Shown: in pieces, positions 1 through 10,777 of the stretch
Layout of the letters: every line of letters begins with the position of its first letter
Numbering within the stretch: position 1 is the stretch's first letter
Notes under the pieces: model-generated
What the model saw: the letters and a program-made list of their open reading frames with translations, nothing else
Told to the model about the DNA's origin: nothing
Databases searched by the model: none
Program-made: the position numbers and the translations under genes
From: Plantago elongata
Lineage: Eukaryota > Streptophyta > Magnoliopsida > Lamiales > Plantaginaceae
Assembly (NCBI GenBank): GCA_036897095.1
Contig: JAYMSP010000005.1
Coordinates: forward strand, 62,001-126,000
Length of the DNA stretch: 64,000 bases
Direction of reading: 5' to 3'

Positions 1-731
1 AATAAATTTGGGGTCCCAAACATTCGGAGGCTCTGTGTGGGAGGCCTCCCTGCACAGGGCCAGGATCGGTCCTGAAGGTTTTGAGCTGGATGTGTTCTAG
101 TATTTTATACTCTCTTCTCACATAACGTGGTTAACTTCGAACATTATGTGTACAGTAAAATTACAATACATATCTGAATCATATGATGTTTATATTAAAC
201 ATGTGTTCGATCTGGTATACTGTAAATGTTGCTTCTTTTCAATAACTTCATATTGAAATTTAAATTGAACAAGTAAAGAATTGAATCGAAGTCCAAACTT
301 CAAGCACGATGGGACAACCAAAATCACATACATTTAGTTTTAAAATATACCAACCTATAAAAATATAGACGTTTATATAAAAACGTGCTATACGACTATA
401 AACTGAATTTTTTTTTATTTACGTACTTCAAACTGTTTTAAAAACAAGTAGTAAATTTTTTTTAATTAAAAATAATAAATTAAGTTAAGTTTTATAAACA
501 CTATAACTTATTCTTTTATAATTTTAGGTTGTTTTTTATATGGTATAATAACCTCTAATAATTTTATTTAAAATCAAATCTTATTTTGAGCGAAAAAAAA
601 AGCACAAATATAAGCGTTCACAAACATTCAGTTATTAGATCTGTTTTACTAGCCCGAACATAATATCTAATTTTTAGAATTTGACAAATCGAGTAACATC
701 ATCATCAAATAGACTGAAAAAAGCAACTCAA
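1..731. other. Upstream non-coding DNA of the first gene
   Basis: AT-rich sequence with no ORF or repeat family I recognise. The first 100 bases are more GC-rich than the rest and may be the edge of a dispersed repeat, but I could not classify it. The 3' part should hold the promoter and leader of the gene starting at 732; a short poly-A stretch lies near 590-600. No clear TATA box could be assigned. Confidence 0.5.
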
Positions 732-3700
732 ATGGCTGGTGGTGATCTCTTCGATGATTTGCCACCTCCAACTGCACCGGAATCTCCTCCAATTCAACAA
801 CCTCCGGCTCCTGCACCACCTCCTCCGCCTGCTCCGGCACTCAAGAGCGCTCTCAAACGCCCCAAACCACTGCCCGAGGACTCACACGCGCCGCCACAAG
901 GTATGCATATTTTCGTCATTATTCCTCTTCCGGTCACCTAGGAAACGTGTTTACTTTGATTTGTTCTCAATTAATAAGTATTTTTTTTAGCTTCGAGATG
1001 CATTTTGCAATCAATTATGTATCATTACCTTTTGAACTATTAGGTGATGGTATGTTAATTACATGATTTTGTTTTGGGGAATTCATGATGCTGCCCTAGT
1101 TTATTAAGTGTATTGTTTAAATGTTTTTGTGGATTCTATGAAGTTGACTTCATTTTACCGTTTAGCTGTTCAATTGTTAGTTGTATTGTTAGCAGTTGGT
1201 TATTAGGAGACCTTTGCAACTGGATAAACTTGCTAAGCTGCTCCGCGTCTCGTAAGAAACACCTAACAGTGGCGATGGTTATAATTTGAGTATGAACACG
1301 CCCAGTGGCTGTATAGGACTTACTAAGCTGAGATGATTTTCCTCGCTATGTTCTCTGTAGAGAAAACTTACCCGACCAACGGAGGAAAATTCACCACCCT
1401 CCTTCATGTGAGGTTGAGATGATTTATGATGCTTAATATGTGGACACCTAGACGGTCCATCATTGTACTGACTACTGAGATTTGGCTATCATCCATGTGT
1501 TCTTTTAGGCCTATGTTTCTAATAATCCAGAAAAATATTCTGTTTTTATCTTTGTTATGATTTTTAATTGAGCTGTAAGGTTAAACTGATATAATCTGAC
1601 CACTCCATCTTCTGTGTTTGCGAGTCTTACTTGTAAAACCATATATATAACGATGCAAGAAACGTGACACTCTCGAATTCGCAGCTGCTCCGGGGAAACG
1701 CTTGAGGTTTAAGACGACAACAGATGCATCAGAAAAGCAAGTAATAGATGCCATGCAGAAGATAGCTTCACACATAAAGAACCGTCCGAAGTTTAGTAAG
1801 GCTTCGAAGCTTGCGATACAGCTCATTCAGGCTGGCAGTATCAAGCCTGCAACTCGGGATGAATTCTTTGCTGTTCTTGAAGCTTCGATGGAGTCATTAA
1901 CTACTTGTAACGATCCTGCTTTACGAACAGACTATCATGCACTCTTCTCAGCGGCTCAAGATGTTAATGATGTATGAATCGAGTAACTTCTTTGATACTC
2001 TTTCTCCTACCAATGATCAGGATGTAGCTTACTTGAATTTAAAATATTGCAGTGCCTTAGCCGGAAGCAACAGAATCAATTGAGTGCATGGACAATTAGG
2101 GCTGTCTGGTCAAATGATCTGTTTACTGATGACAGCTTTGTGGTGAGTATACATCCCTGTGCTGCATATGTAAATTACAACGATATCTGTCCGAAGTGTC
2201 TTTGATATTCATACAGAGGTATACAGAGTGTTCGATGCAATCACTTACCAGTAAGATTCTTAAGAATATCTATATTATCTTTGCCCATTCTAAAACAATG
2301 TACGATGCCACGTAGGAAATCACCAGGTATTCGAGCACACTTAGCATTTACCTCTTGGCTTTTTAAAACAAAATGTCTATCATTTTTATTGTATTAGAGT
2401 GAAAATCTATCACAGTAGACTTGTACACCAATGCCACAATCCTATTGACACTGCTGATTTGAAGGCTCATTAGTTGTTTCCTGCTGTAAATAGTACCTTT
2501 ATGTTTCCGTTTTTTCTGCTGGAAGTATTGAACTGTTACAAACTAAGATCTTCCTATGGACATACTCATATTATCATGACTCTCTTCTGGAGATGTTTAT
2601 TGAGTTTGTCTGTTTACAATCTGCGTATACTTAGATTTGAACTATAAATGCGCTCTCGTGATGCTCATGTCACGTAGTATTCAAATGTTATGTGTGTTTT
2701 ATTATTATTTTTATATTACTTGTGGATGCTGTTGAGTTTGAAACCTGTGTTATGGATGAAAGATGTCATATCTGAATTGACTGACCTAAGGTGCTATGCA
2801 CACTGATTGTTGCCTGATGATTATTAGGTCTAATATCTGTGTAGCTTAGCCTCTGGGTATGTTCATCCTGATGGATTTGCTCTGTGTCCCTTCATACATT
2901 ATGTTCGATTTTGATTGGTTATTCAACTCACTGTCTTACATTCTCACATTTGTTAGCCATGTTACTCTCCATCCAAATGGGCTGATGTTCTGATACCCAT
3001 TTCTTTGCTTACATCTTCAGTTCTCAAAAGCAACTGGGAGAATAAAAGAATCCATATCGAATCTTCCCGTAGCTACTCCTGCTGAAGACATGGAAGAAGC
3101 TGCTGCCCTTGAGGATGCAAAGAAGGTTGTAAGTCCAGATGTAAACGAGGGCAACAAACTTTCTTCTCCTGCTACCAATGAAAATCAAGAACCTGATCCT
3201 TTTGGACTTGACGCCCTGCTTGAAAACAGAAAAACAAAGGACAAGACGGAGGCTTTAATTGATGGTGGAAAAGCTGATGAAGAAAAGAAAGTATTTCTCA
3301 AAGCACAGAGAGAAGCCTTGATTTGCTGTTTAGAATTTGCTGCAAAGAGATATAAAACTGCATGGTGAACTAAGTTCTTTTGCTTTTCTACTTCTTTATT
3401 TATTTCAAATCCCTCGATTTATTGCACAGATTCTCCTCATCTGTTTCAAAAAACTCTGCACCAAAACCCATCATTTCCAAATTTAGAAACTTCCGGTGAA
3501 GGAAAATCTTGTCAGGTCTGGAAATAAAAAGGATTTTGTTGCAAGAGTTTCAGTTTTGAAAACATGGAGTATTCTGTGTGATAAAAAGGCTATGTAAACG
3601 AATTCGGTCCAGTTGTTAATAAGTATACATAACGGAGTGCTTATTCTGTTATCCTCTTATAAACAATGCATTGAGCTGTCCAATTTAGCTAATGCAGATT

Positions 3701-3982
3701 TCTGTCTGAATGTTCAGGTGCCAAACATCCATCGACATATTAGCAAAGCATGCCTTTGATAACGTTTCAAGATTTACAACCCTCCAAAGGGCAGCCATCG
3801 GAAAACTATGGGCTTCTATCCGGGAACAACAAACTCGGAGAAAGCAAGGGAAATCAGTATCCGGGAAGCTTGACGTGAATGCCTTTGAGTCTTTGCAGCA
3901 GAAGTACTCAACTGAGAAGATCAGCATTCGAAAAGCTGTTGGAGGTGGTGGCGGTCGAAACTGTGAGCAGTGGCTGGGTTAA
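732..3982 (+). CDS. Plant-conserved protein of unknown function (384 aa, five exons)
   Basis: Coding exons inferred at 732-900, 1685-1971, 2053-2142, 3021-3364 and 3718-3982; all introns are GT-AG and the phases join without error. The ATG at 732 follows an in-frame non-ATG stretch and opens a proline-rich N-terminus (residues about 10-45). Residues about 57-190 are helical with few charged clusters. An acidic/lysine-rich linker (about 205-270) follows, then a helical C-terminal region that ends in a glycine run and a Glu-Gln-Trp-Leu-Gly tail. There is no signal peptide, membrane segment or catalytic motif. I recognise the pattern as a conserved plant protein, possibly one loosely annotated as nucleolar/coiled-body phosphoprotein in Arabidopsis, but I cannot give a function. 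The conserved ends around a variable linker suggest a scaffold or adaptor; that is inference. Confidence 0.85.
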
Positions 3983-4965
3983 TGCCAGCATGTAAGTTGT
4001 AACATCATCTAGGAATGGTTAATTTGACTCATTGTGTCCTTGCTTGACAATGTACATTAGAAATTCAGATTCAAAAACGAGGGGAGAATTCCCTAAATGA
4101 TTCTGTCTCTGTGTCGAAAGTCTGAACTGTGCATGGCATATTCATCTGGTGCATATTGTTTTTGTCTATTTGGGTCTTGGATGTCTACCAAGGCAAGCCC
4201 AATAACAAAAGGAGCTGGGCCATGTCGGAGAAGTGATAAACAGTGGAAATAAAAAGGCCCGTGGGCTTGGATCCAATATAAAGGCTAACTACTCTAAAGT
4301 AAACCCTAGCAAATCAATTAGCAAGTCTGTGGTGTGGAACTTGGCTTCGTTTCTATTCAGTAGAAAACATTTCTGCATTGCACTTGCATTTCTTTTCTCT
4401 TCTCACTGTCTGTGTTTATTGTTCGTGATTCAAAGTGCACATATCGAAGGCTTGACAGGGTGTATATAAATCCCCGTGGAGCTCAATATTTGTGCTATAT
4501 CAATATCCCATTCATCCTTTTTTGATTTATTGTGTTCTCTTGATTCTTAATCTTCATCTGAGAACAATTCAATCGAGGATGAACATTTAATTTTTTCTCC
4601 AGATTGTGTTTGCTTGACTGGTTTTGCTGTATTTAAGGGATCAGCTCAATAGTTTCCTTTCTTGCCTTGGTTGATTTCTGCCTTTTTTATAGGGTTATAT
4701 CAATTGTTTTATTCCATGATGTTTTAATCCTTTACAAAAGATTTGAATATTGAAAACATAAGAATGCGAAATAAAAAAATAAAAAAATACTAACTTTTTT
4801 TTATTTGTTTGTAATTTTGAATTTGAATTTTGAATTTTGAATTTGAATTTGTCTATGAAACTCATTTGTAGACATAATACCCTCTTCCTTTCTGTATTAA
4901 TCATGTTCAATCAAGCTCAAGAAATCAGTACTTCATCCCTTATTCCTCTATATTAATCATTAATC
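3983..4965. other. 3' UTR of the first gene and intergenic DNA
   Basis: The beginning should be the 3' UTR of the upstream gene. The rest is T-rich intergenic DNA without a supported gene. A short ORF at 4233-4469 has no recognisable protein features. It contains the TTTGAA-type microsatellite and the start of the duplicated transposon sequence, both listed separately. Confidence 0.5.
4812..4851. repeat. Imperfect (TTTGAA)n microsatellite
   Basis: About 40 bases of alternating TTTGAA and TTTTGAA units are visible. It lies just upstream of the PIF/Harbinger remnant. Confidence 0.8.
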
Positions 4966-5026
4966 ATGTTCAACTCAGTTCAAGAAAGCAGTTCGTCATC
5001 TGATGAACTTGATTCTTCATCCAATC
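4901..5026 (+). repeat. Diverged tandem duplication, 63-bp unit
   Basis: The segment starting TCATGTTCAA at 4901 recurs at 4964 with substitutions, both copies continuing into a CTCAAGAAA/TTCAAGAAA and TCATC core. The second copy carries the ATG (4966) that opens the transposase-like reading frame. It looks like an old local duplication at the 5' edge of the element remnant. Confidence 0.65.
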
Positions 5027-5835
5027 CTTTTGTACGAATGCAAAATATGAAATACCGGAACATGCCAAATATAATTTAAAACTACCAACAACAAGTCCAG
5101 GCACAACGAAGTGGCTACACACGTGCTTACATTGATAGAGACCGAGATGATTGTGGCGTTCGCTTGGAGCGACTCCTTCGGTGTTTGTCCAACATATGCA
5201 GGTGGCAGTAGCGGAAGTAAGCGGAATCAGGTCTATGATAGTGCGACAAGTATCAAACGATCCATTGGTCGTGAGAAGCCCAAGAAGTTGTCTAAAAATG
5301 CAACTTCTGGTAACTATTTCATGGATGACTTCGGCGAGGGAATAACTGATCCTCAATTCCTTGAATTTGAAAAACAAAAGTTGGTTCTTGCTCGCGAGAA
5401 CATGGAGCGTAAGGCAAAGACGAAGATGGTTGACACGTACTTGGCACTTTTGGTAAACTACGCCAACTTGCCCAACGAGGTCAAAGCACGTGTAGATGCA
5501 CTTGGCAAACAACTGTTTGGATCGGGCTAATGACGAAGATGATACACTTGGCAAACAACTGTTTGGATCGGACTAATGACGAAGAATCGATTCTGTAGTG
5601 TGTCGAGTTTGTATTTTTTACCTTTCGCATTTTCATTGTATTGTACTTTCCGTTGTGTGTCTAGTTTGTAATTTACTTTTCAAAGTGTGCCTAATTTGAA
5701 TTTGAATTTTAAAATTTAAATTTTAAAAAAATAAAAAATAACGTGACATTCACGACGTGACGATGGCGCATCACCACTGCATCAAAAATGCACGATGATG
5801 CGTCGTCGCGCGCGACCATTGGAGATGGTCTTAGT
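4966..5835 (+). mobile_element. PIF/Harbinger remnant: transposase start joined to ORF1 tail
   Basis: From the ATG at 4966 a frame reads a serine-rich start, then after an in-frame stop near 5077 a stretch with Tyr-Ile-Asp-Arg-Asp-Arg, like the N-terminus of plant Harbinger transposases (YIDRDRE-type). A different frame, open from about 5111 to 5530, encodes a GSKR...KKLSK segment, a helical EKQKLVLARENMERK-type stretch and a C-terminal tail. These are typical of the Myb/NAM-associated ORF1 of such elements, often mis-annotated as glutathione S-transferase T3-like. The 3' end (about 5741-5835) is rich in GACG/CGTC words and ends in CATTGGAGATGGTC followed by TTA, a Harbinger-type terminus and target site. 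No matching left terminus was found. The catalytic transposase core is missing, so it is a non-autonomous, internally deleted and 5'-truncated relic. Confidence 0.7.
5499..5586 (+). repeat. 46-bp tandem duplication at the end of the ORF1 relic
   Basis: The 46-bp unit beginning CACTTGGCAAACAACTG at 5499 repeats at 5545 almost unchanged (GGGCTAATG versus GGACTAATG). It spans the stop codon of the ORF1-like frame, so the C-terminal codons and stop are duplicated. The near identity suggests a recent event in an otherwise decayed element. Confidence 0.85.
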
Positions 5836-6434
5836 TTTCTTTGCAGTGAGATATATTTTCCAAATGGTTGCAGACTTGCAGTTGCTCAAGCTGCTACCTG
5901 CGTTTGTAAAAAACAAATTAAGAGGACTGAGCAAATTGATTGAAGGCGTTTGTATAATCTCCTCGTTGTTAGTTGCGAGCGCCATAGGTGAAACTTAAAT
6001 TAGCTATTTTTAAAACTTGATCGACTCATGTTCTAAAAAAAAAAGAAAGAACTTGATCGACTCAAGATAAGTATGCTTCAGCTTGGCTCGATCCTTCTAT
6101 CAAATGAGGCAAGTTCTCGATTGAAGATTTGATCAACAGAAATTATGAAAATATATAGTTCAGGAAACTGAATACCAAGTCACTTCGCAATTTCCTAAAC
6201 AAGTCCATGACCCCTGAAAATGAATGGAAGATTAGCAAGCCTATGAAATAAGTAAACAAAATCTGCTTCTTTTTATTCTTCCTCGTGCCTTTAGCGCCCT
6301 GTTTAACTACATTACATTGCTCTGTGCTTCGACTACTTACGACGTAGATACAATACCATTACAATGAGTTACAAAACCGCACCATGATCCTCATCAAGAT
6401 CACCATCATTACCAAATGTGTGTTCTTCATTCAT
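5836..6434. other. Intergenic DNA and RAF1 3' UTR
   Basis: A small ORF at 5795-5998 overlaps the transposon terminus and has no support. The part next to 6434 is probably the 3' UTR of RAF1, transcribed leftward. A short CTTGATCGACTC direct repeat lies near 6016-6063. Nothing else recognised. Confidence 0.5.
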
Positions 6435-7766
6435 CTACACCCAATCTTCATCCCCTAGCTGGCTCTCCTCGTCATCTCTCGGCGGCCTAACAATCAAAAC
6501 AACCGTCCCCAAACTCTCCACTACATTATTCTCCTTCAACCTACCACCTCTCATCACTTTCAGACCTTCAGTACCAGTCCCATTCCCACCCATCAAGACC
6601 AAATAAAATCCCTCATCAAACTCCACCTCCTTCTTCTCCCTATCCACAACCACCAATATCCCCTCCTCCACATCCCTCCGCTTGTTCTTCCACGGCAATA
6701 CCCCTCTTGCCTTTGGAAATGACACCACCACTCCACCTTTCCTCACACTCGTAACCGGCGCCCATCCGGGCAACACCACCCATTGGCTCCACCCTTTCTC
6801 CGCCATAACCAAACCGAAGTCCCCAACCATTGAACAGTCCCACGGCGCCTGCTCCACCTCCATTTCCCTCTCCTCCGCCCTACAAACCGGCAAAACCACA
6901 ACCGAACTCGACTCCGCAACCTCCCCGAACGCCATTCTCACAACCGGCACCCTAATCATTTCATCCACATCAAAATCATCACCTCTAGCCTCATCCTCTC
7001 TACCCTCCATATCCCCAGCCACTCGACTCTTCGCCCTCTCCGACTGAACAACCTCCAATGCCTTCTCCAAAGCCGCCATACTCAGCTCAAGCGAAGAAGC
7101 CGATTTATGCTCCTGAGCCTGTCTATAATACACATAAGCCAAACAATCACCAGGCAAATCCCTATCAAAACTCTCAAAACCTTTCTCCCCAACTCTCCTC
7201 GGAAAATCCTTCATCGACCTAGCCAATTCCTCCGCCTTCTTCGAATCAAACTCATTCGCAATTATAAACCTGGCAGCAGAAGCTCGCTGACTCGTATTCA
7301 AAATCCTAATGTTATACAAAATCTCAGGCGAGCTAGCCGAATCAAAATACGACACCGTCTCAGGATCAGTTGCCTCCAGCAACGAATCGCGAACCTGCGA
7401 AGCTACGACTAACCGATTCTGCTCTCGAGAAGGAATACCTGTGATTTCCTCTAATGTGGAGGAAATGAAGCCTTCCTGGTGCAAGGCGGAGACGAGTGGC
7501 GCGTACTCGAACCAGAGGCCCATCCGATTGGTGAGAATCTCGAGACGGCCATTGGTGTCGAGCTTGCGGTACTGCTGTGGGATAGGCGAGGCAGGTGGGC
7601 GGTAGGGCTGGTAGAGTTGCTGAGGCTTGGCGGCGGTGGAGGAGTTGGGGAGAATTAGGGCGGTGACGGAGAAGGAGTGTTTGGGAGGTCTGTGTGACGG
7701 TGGTGGTGGTGGGAGGAAGGTGTTGGAGAGGAATTTGGGGGTGGTGAGCGGGAGGAGGGAAAGCAT
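6435..7766 (-). CDS. RAF1: Rubisco accumulation factor 1, chloroplastic
   Basis: One uninterrupted 443-codon reading frame, ATG at 7766-7764 and TAG at 6437-6435. The first 45-60 residues are rich in Pro, Ser and Thr with few acidic residues, as in a chloroplast transit peptide. From about residue 60 the sequence follows RAF1: the QQYRKLDTNGRLEIL region, a helical domain with an LEEITGI segment and a QNRLVVASQVRDSL helix, then (about 190-250) the DLPGDCLAYVYYRQAQEH helix, an acidic linker and a C-terminal beta-rich domain (about 270-420). RAF1 is a dimeric chaperone that binds Rubisco large subunits after chaperonin release and helps form the L8 core in the stroma. Length and lack of introns fit the plant family. 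It is divergently arranged with the threonine aldolase gene. Confidence 0.95.
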   Translation of the reverse strand: MLSLLPLTTPKFLSNTFLPPPPPSHRPPKHSFSVTALILPNSSTAAKPQQLYQPYRPPASPIPQQYRKLDTNGRLEILTNRMGLWFEYAPLVSALHQEGFISSTLEEITGIPSREQNRLVVASQVRDSLLEATDPETVSYFDSASSPEILYNIRILNTSQRASAARFIIANEFDSKKAEELARSMKDFPRRVGEKGFESFDRDLPGDCLAYVYYRQAQEHKSASSLELSMAALEKALEVVQSERAKSRVAGDMEGREDEARGDDFDVDEMIRVPVVRMAFGEVAESSSVVVLPVCRAEEREMEVEQAPWDCSMVGDFGLVMAEKGWSQWVVLPGWAPVTSVRKGGVVVSFPKARGVLPWKNKRRDVEEGILVVVDREKKEVEFDEGFYLVLMGGNGTGTEGLKVMRGGRLKENNVVESLGTVVLIVRPPRDDEESQLGDEDWV

Positions 7767-9548
7767 GGTTCAGTAGTGTTGATGATTGGAAGAGAAGAAG
7801 ATGATAGAACTGGTGTGTGTTCTGTTATCCTGTTTTTGCTAGCAACAGTTTTGGTGGATTTTGTTTTTTGTATATGAGATATTATTTTTATTACTCTTGG
7901 AAATATCTTCAAATAATTGTAACCATTTACTACTTTTTTCTTTTTTTTATTTCTACTAAAGTAAAGTAATTATAAAATTTACGGAAAGAAGTATAATTTA
8001 GATGAAGATAAATAATGAACCTCCATTTAAATTTAGTTGGTTTTAATACTCGTAAAATTTAATATTATATAGTATTTTATGTTATGTTGGTTTGTCATTA
8101 AAATTAAAGGACGTCGAGTGTATTTGAGTCATTCATTACATCTCAAGAACTTCCGTCAAACGAATAAAGTGATACAAATTGTGACAAATTCTTATAATCT
8201 TTTAATTCTCTATAGCAAAATAATGAGGGCAAACAAGATACTTATAAATGCTAATTTTGCACATTACAATATGCACACAAACAAGTATAATTCGCTCAAC
8301 ATAATATGTATATTGCACTAACATTATCACAATTTAATACATATATACTAATTTGATAAATTATCACACGAACCAATCAACCACATATTATAATATTGCA
8401 CTATTGTTATTGTAAATTAATAATCATATCATAATATGCACTAGCTTTATTGGTCTAGTACTCATATCATTATGAAAATGAATATTATGACGAACTAATT
8501 CACATGACTCCTTTAGGGGTGTAGTCATATTGCTCTTATTATTATATTGGACATACATTCTTACTAGGATTATATATTTTTGTGTACTTTTATTTTATAC
8601 CGAAACAGAATCGATCCATATTCAAGTCATTTAAGATTAAATTATGGTCGTGCCGGAGTGGTTATCGGGCATGACTGGGCTTTACCAGCACAGGCTTGAA
8701 TCCTGCCGACCACGATTGTGAAGTTATGTTTTTCTTTTTTCATTTAAGAAGATAAAAAAAGTGAAATATGTGCACATGTATGGCAGGCTAAAGCAACAAA
8801 AAAGCCCTCAAATTCAAGCTCAGATTCACTTTCAGTTAGGCCAATTACTCCCGCACACTATAAAAGTTCAACACTACTATTTCCGATCAATTATTTTCAA
8901 TTTCTTACAAATATGTAATCATATCAAAATTTAACAGTTTCATTTTAGAGTAATTCATAATTAAATAAAATATAATTAACAGAAAAAAGGTCAAAATGTC
9001 AATTGAGCTAAGTATTTCTCTAATTAGTTAGCAATATCTCTTTTAAAAATGTTAAGAACAAATATGAAGTTACTAAAGAAAAACGAAAAGAATATGTAGA
9101 TTAAGATGCAGTTTTCCATCCCAAAATAGTTGCTAGTTGTTACATTCTGATTTTCTCAAGTAAATCAATGTCAAGACTCAAGATAGATTAGAAATTAGTA
9201 ATATTTACCCATGACAGTGTATATTATATTATTATATGGTACATTCTAAATTATATTTAAGCATTTCACAGTATAAAACTAATCCGTAATTAATATAAAA
9301 TGATTGATAAAGAAATATTCAAGTATTTTGATGGACCTACAAATTAGAGGAGTAAAATAAAGGAATGAATTTGATTCCTGATTTGCTTACTCTATATCCA
9401 TACACCTCAGCAGCTTGTGTACATACTACATACATGATACATGCATGGTGTCGAACCAATCTTTTTCCAAAACCCAGTCACAATTATTACTCCTAAAATC
9501 TACCAAGTAACAAACTGACCAAGTATGACGTATTCTATTTGCTTTCTC
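7767..9548. other. Intergenic DNA between two divergent genes
   Basis: This AT-rich stretch holds the RAF1 promoter/leader (right side of 7766) and, far to the right, the threonine aldolase promoter. Apart from the tRNA-Ser relic at 8644-8714 I see no gene. Poly-T and poly-A runs are frequent. Confidence 0.5.
8644..8714 (+). pseudogene. tRNA-Ser relic lacking the anticodon arm
   Basis: A 71-base tRNA-like segment. The A-box region (GTGCCGGAGTGGTTATCGGG) is that of plant serine tRNAs, and the 3' half ends in CCTGCCGACCACG, able to pair with ATGGTCG at the 5' end in six of seven positions. Between the D-arm and the variable arm, where AGAAATCATG-type anticodon sequence is expected, the sequence jumps from GCATGACT straight to GGGCTTTACC, about 11 bases short. 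The T-loop is also altered (CTTGAA instead of TTCGAA). With no anticodon it cannot decode; it is a dead copy or a tRNA-derived SINE head. Confidence 0.8.
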
Positions 9549-9556
9549 TATATAAA
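9549..9556 (+). promoter_or_regulatory. Probable TATA box of the threonine aldolase gene
   Basis: TATATAAA flanked by C-rich sequence, followed about 30-40 bases later by the start of a GA-rich leader that runs into a good donor site (GGAAAG|GTACGC at 9610/9611). Position and orientation fit the gene starting at 10778. Confidence 0.6.
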
Positions 9557-9584
9557 CTCACTCCAAAACCCTTATCGATCGAGC

Positions 9585-10777
9585 AATTGAGCCCAAGAAT
9601 TTTTGGAAAGGTACGCTACAAAACAGAGTAAATTCATCACAACTCAATAAAGTTTCGTTTTTTTCTTATTCGTATATTCGTAGATGGTATTTGAGCTGTC
9701 GAGTAGAGGTGAATTCTCAGCATGCACTGTAAAACTGTCTTTTTGTGAGCCCATTTTGTCGATTTTGATCTGGACAATTGCATGACGCATTTTCCACTAT
9801 TTCTCTATACAGAGACTCACTAATGACTGTTAGGTTAGTCTTGTTTCAGTCAGTGTGTTTGGTTGGTACAAGAATTAAAGAATCTTTCTTTTTTTGTTCT
9901 TTCAGTTTTATATTAAATAAAAAATTGGAAGCTTGGTTTGCTAGATTGTGATTTGGATTCCACAAATTGGGAATTTTTGAGCCAGAGAAGGTACTGGGGA
10001 AAATGTTCTTTCTGCGTTAATTTGGTATCATCTCTTGATTTTCAGTAATGACTAGTGAGTCTGGTTTGTTTACTCTTTTGTTGTTGTCTTCAAGAAAATT
10101 ATTGTTATGCATGTGATCGGGTGCTTTACAGTTTGCTGATGATAAGGTCCTGTGAATTTTTGTGATTCTCATTGTTTCTTAGGTCTTCGTTGAGGATTAT
10201 ATGATTTGCCACCTTGTTTTTAGTCTTTTTTCCTTCATTTCTGAATTTACAGTGTTTTGAGTGCTTACCTTGGATTAAAGAAACCTCGTTTTGATAAAAA
10301 AATTAAAACTCGATTACTTTTATTTAATTGTTTGTTTTTCTTGTGGTTTGTCATCTTATAATGAATTTTGTAATCTTGATTCTTGACTCAGGGTGTTAGC
10401 TGATATAGTTTCTTTGAGTTGCTAGCTTTTGACCAGGTTAGCAGCATCTATCTCTGTGTTTATGTTTTCACAGTTTAATTTGACTTTGAAAGGGTTGTTG
10501 ATTGTTGATAATATACTTTAAAAGTTGCAATAAGGCTATTTCAAGTTTAGTGCAGAATAGGAAACATGTGGTATTCTTGGAAGTTCAAATACGGAAAGGG
10601 TGATGACTTGTGAGTTTTGTGATAGGCTTTCCCTGATATAGAATCTTAGTCGGAAGGTTGAACTACACTAATGCATCTGCCTGTCGTTCTTTTCGGATGT
10701 TCTGAAATTCTAGATGGTAAATTTTCTATTTCGGTTGATTTAATGTGTTTTGTTCACTTTAGGTGCTTAGATTGAAA
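9585..10777 (+). other. Spliced 5' leader of the threonine aldolase gene
   Basis: A short non-coding first exon probably ends at 9610 before a consensus donor. An acceptor (TTCACTTTAG) ends at 10762, 15 bases before the ATG. The roughly 1.15 kb between is T-rich, as plant introns are, and has no ORF of note. Additional leader exons cannot be excluded. First introns in 5' leaders often raise expression in plants; no direct evidence here. Confidence 0.5.

Noticed and set aside
4970-5554. Minus-strand 194-aa ORF over the Harbinger relic
   Set aside because: The plus strand carries recognisable transposon protein segments; the reverse reading has none.
8079-8321. Plus-strand 80-aa ORF in AT-rich DNA
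   Set aside because: Composition follows the surrounding intergenic DNA and nothing in it is recognisable.
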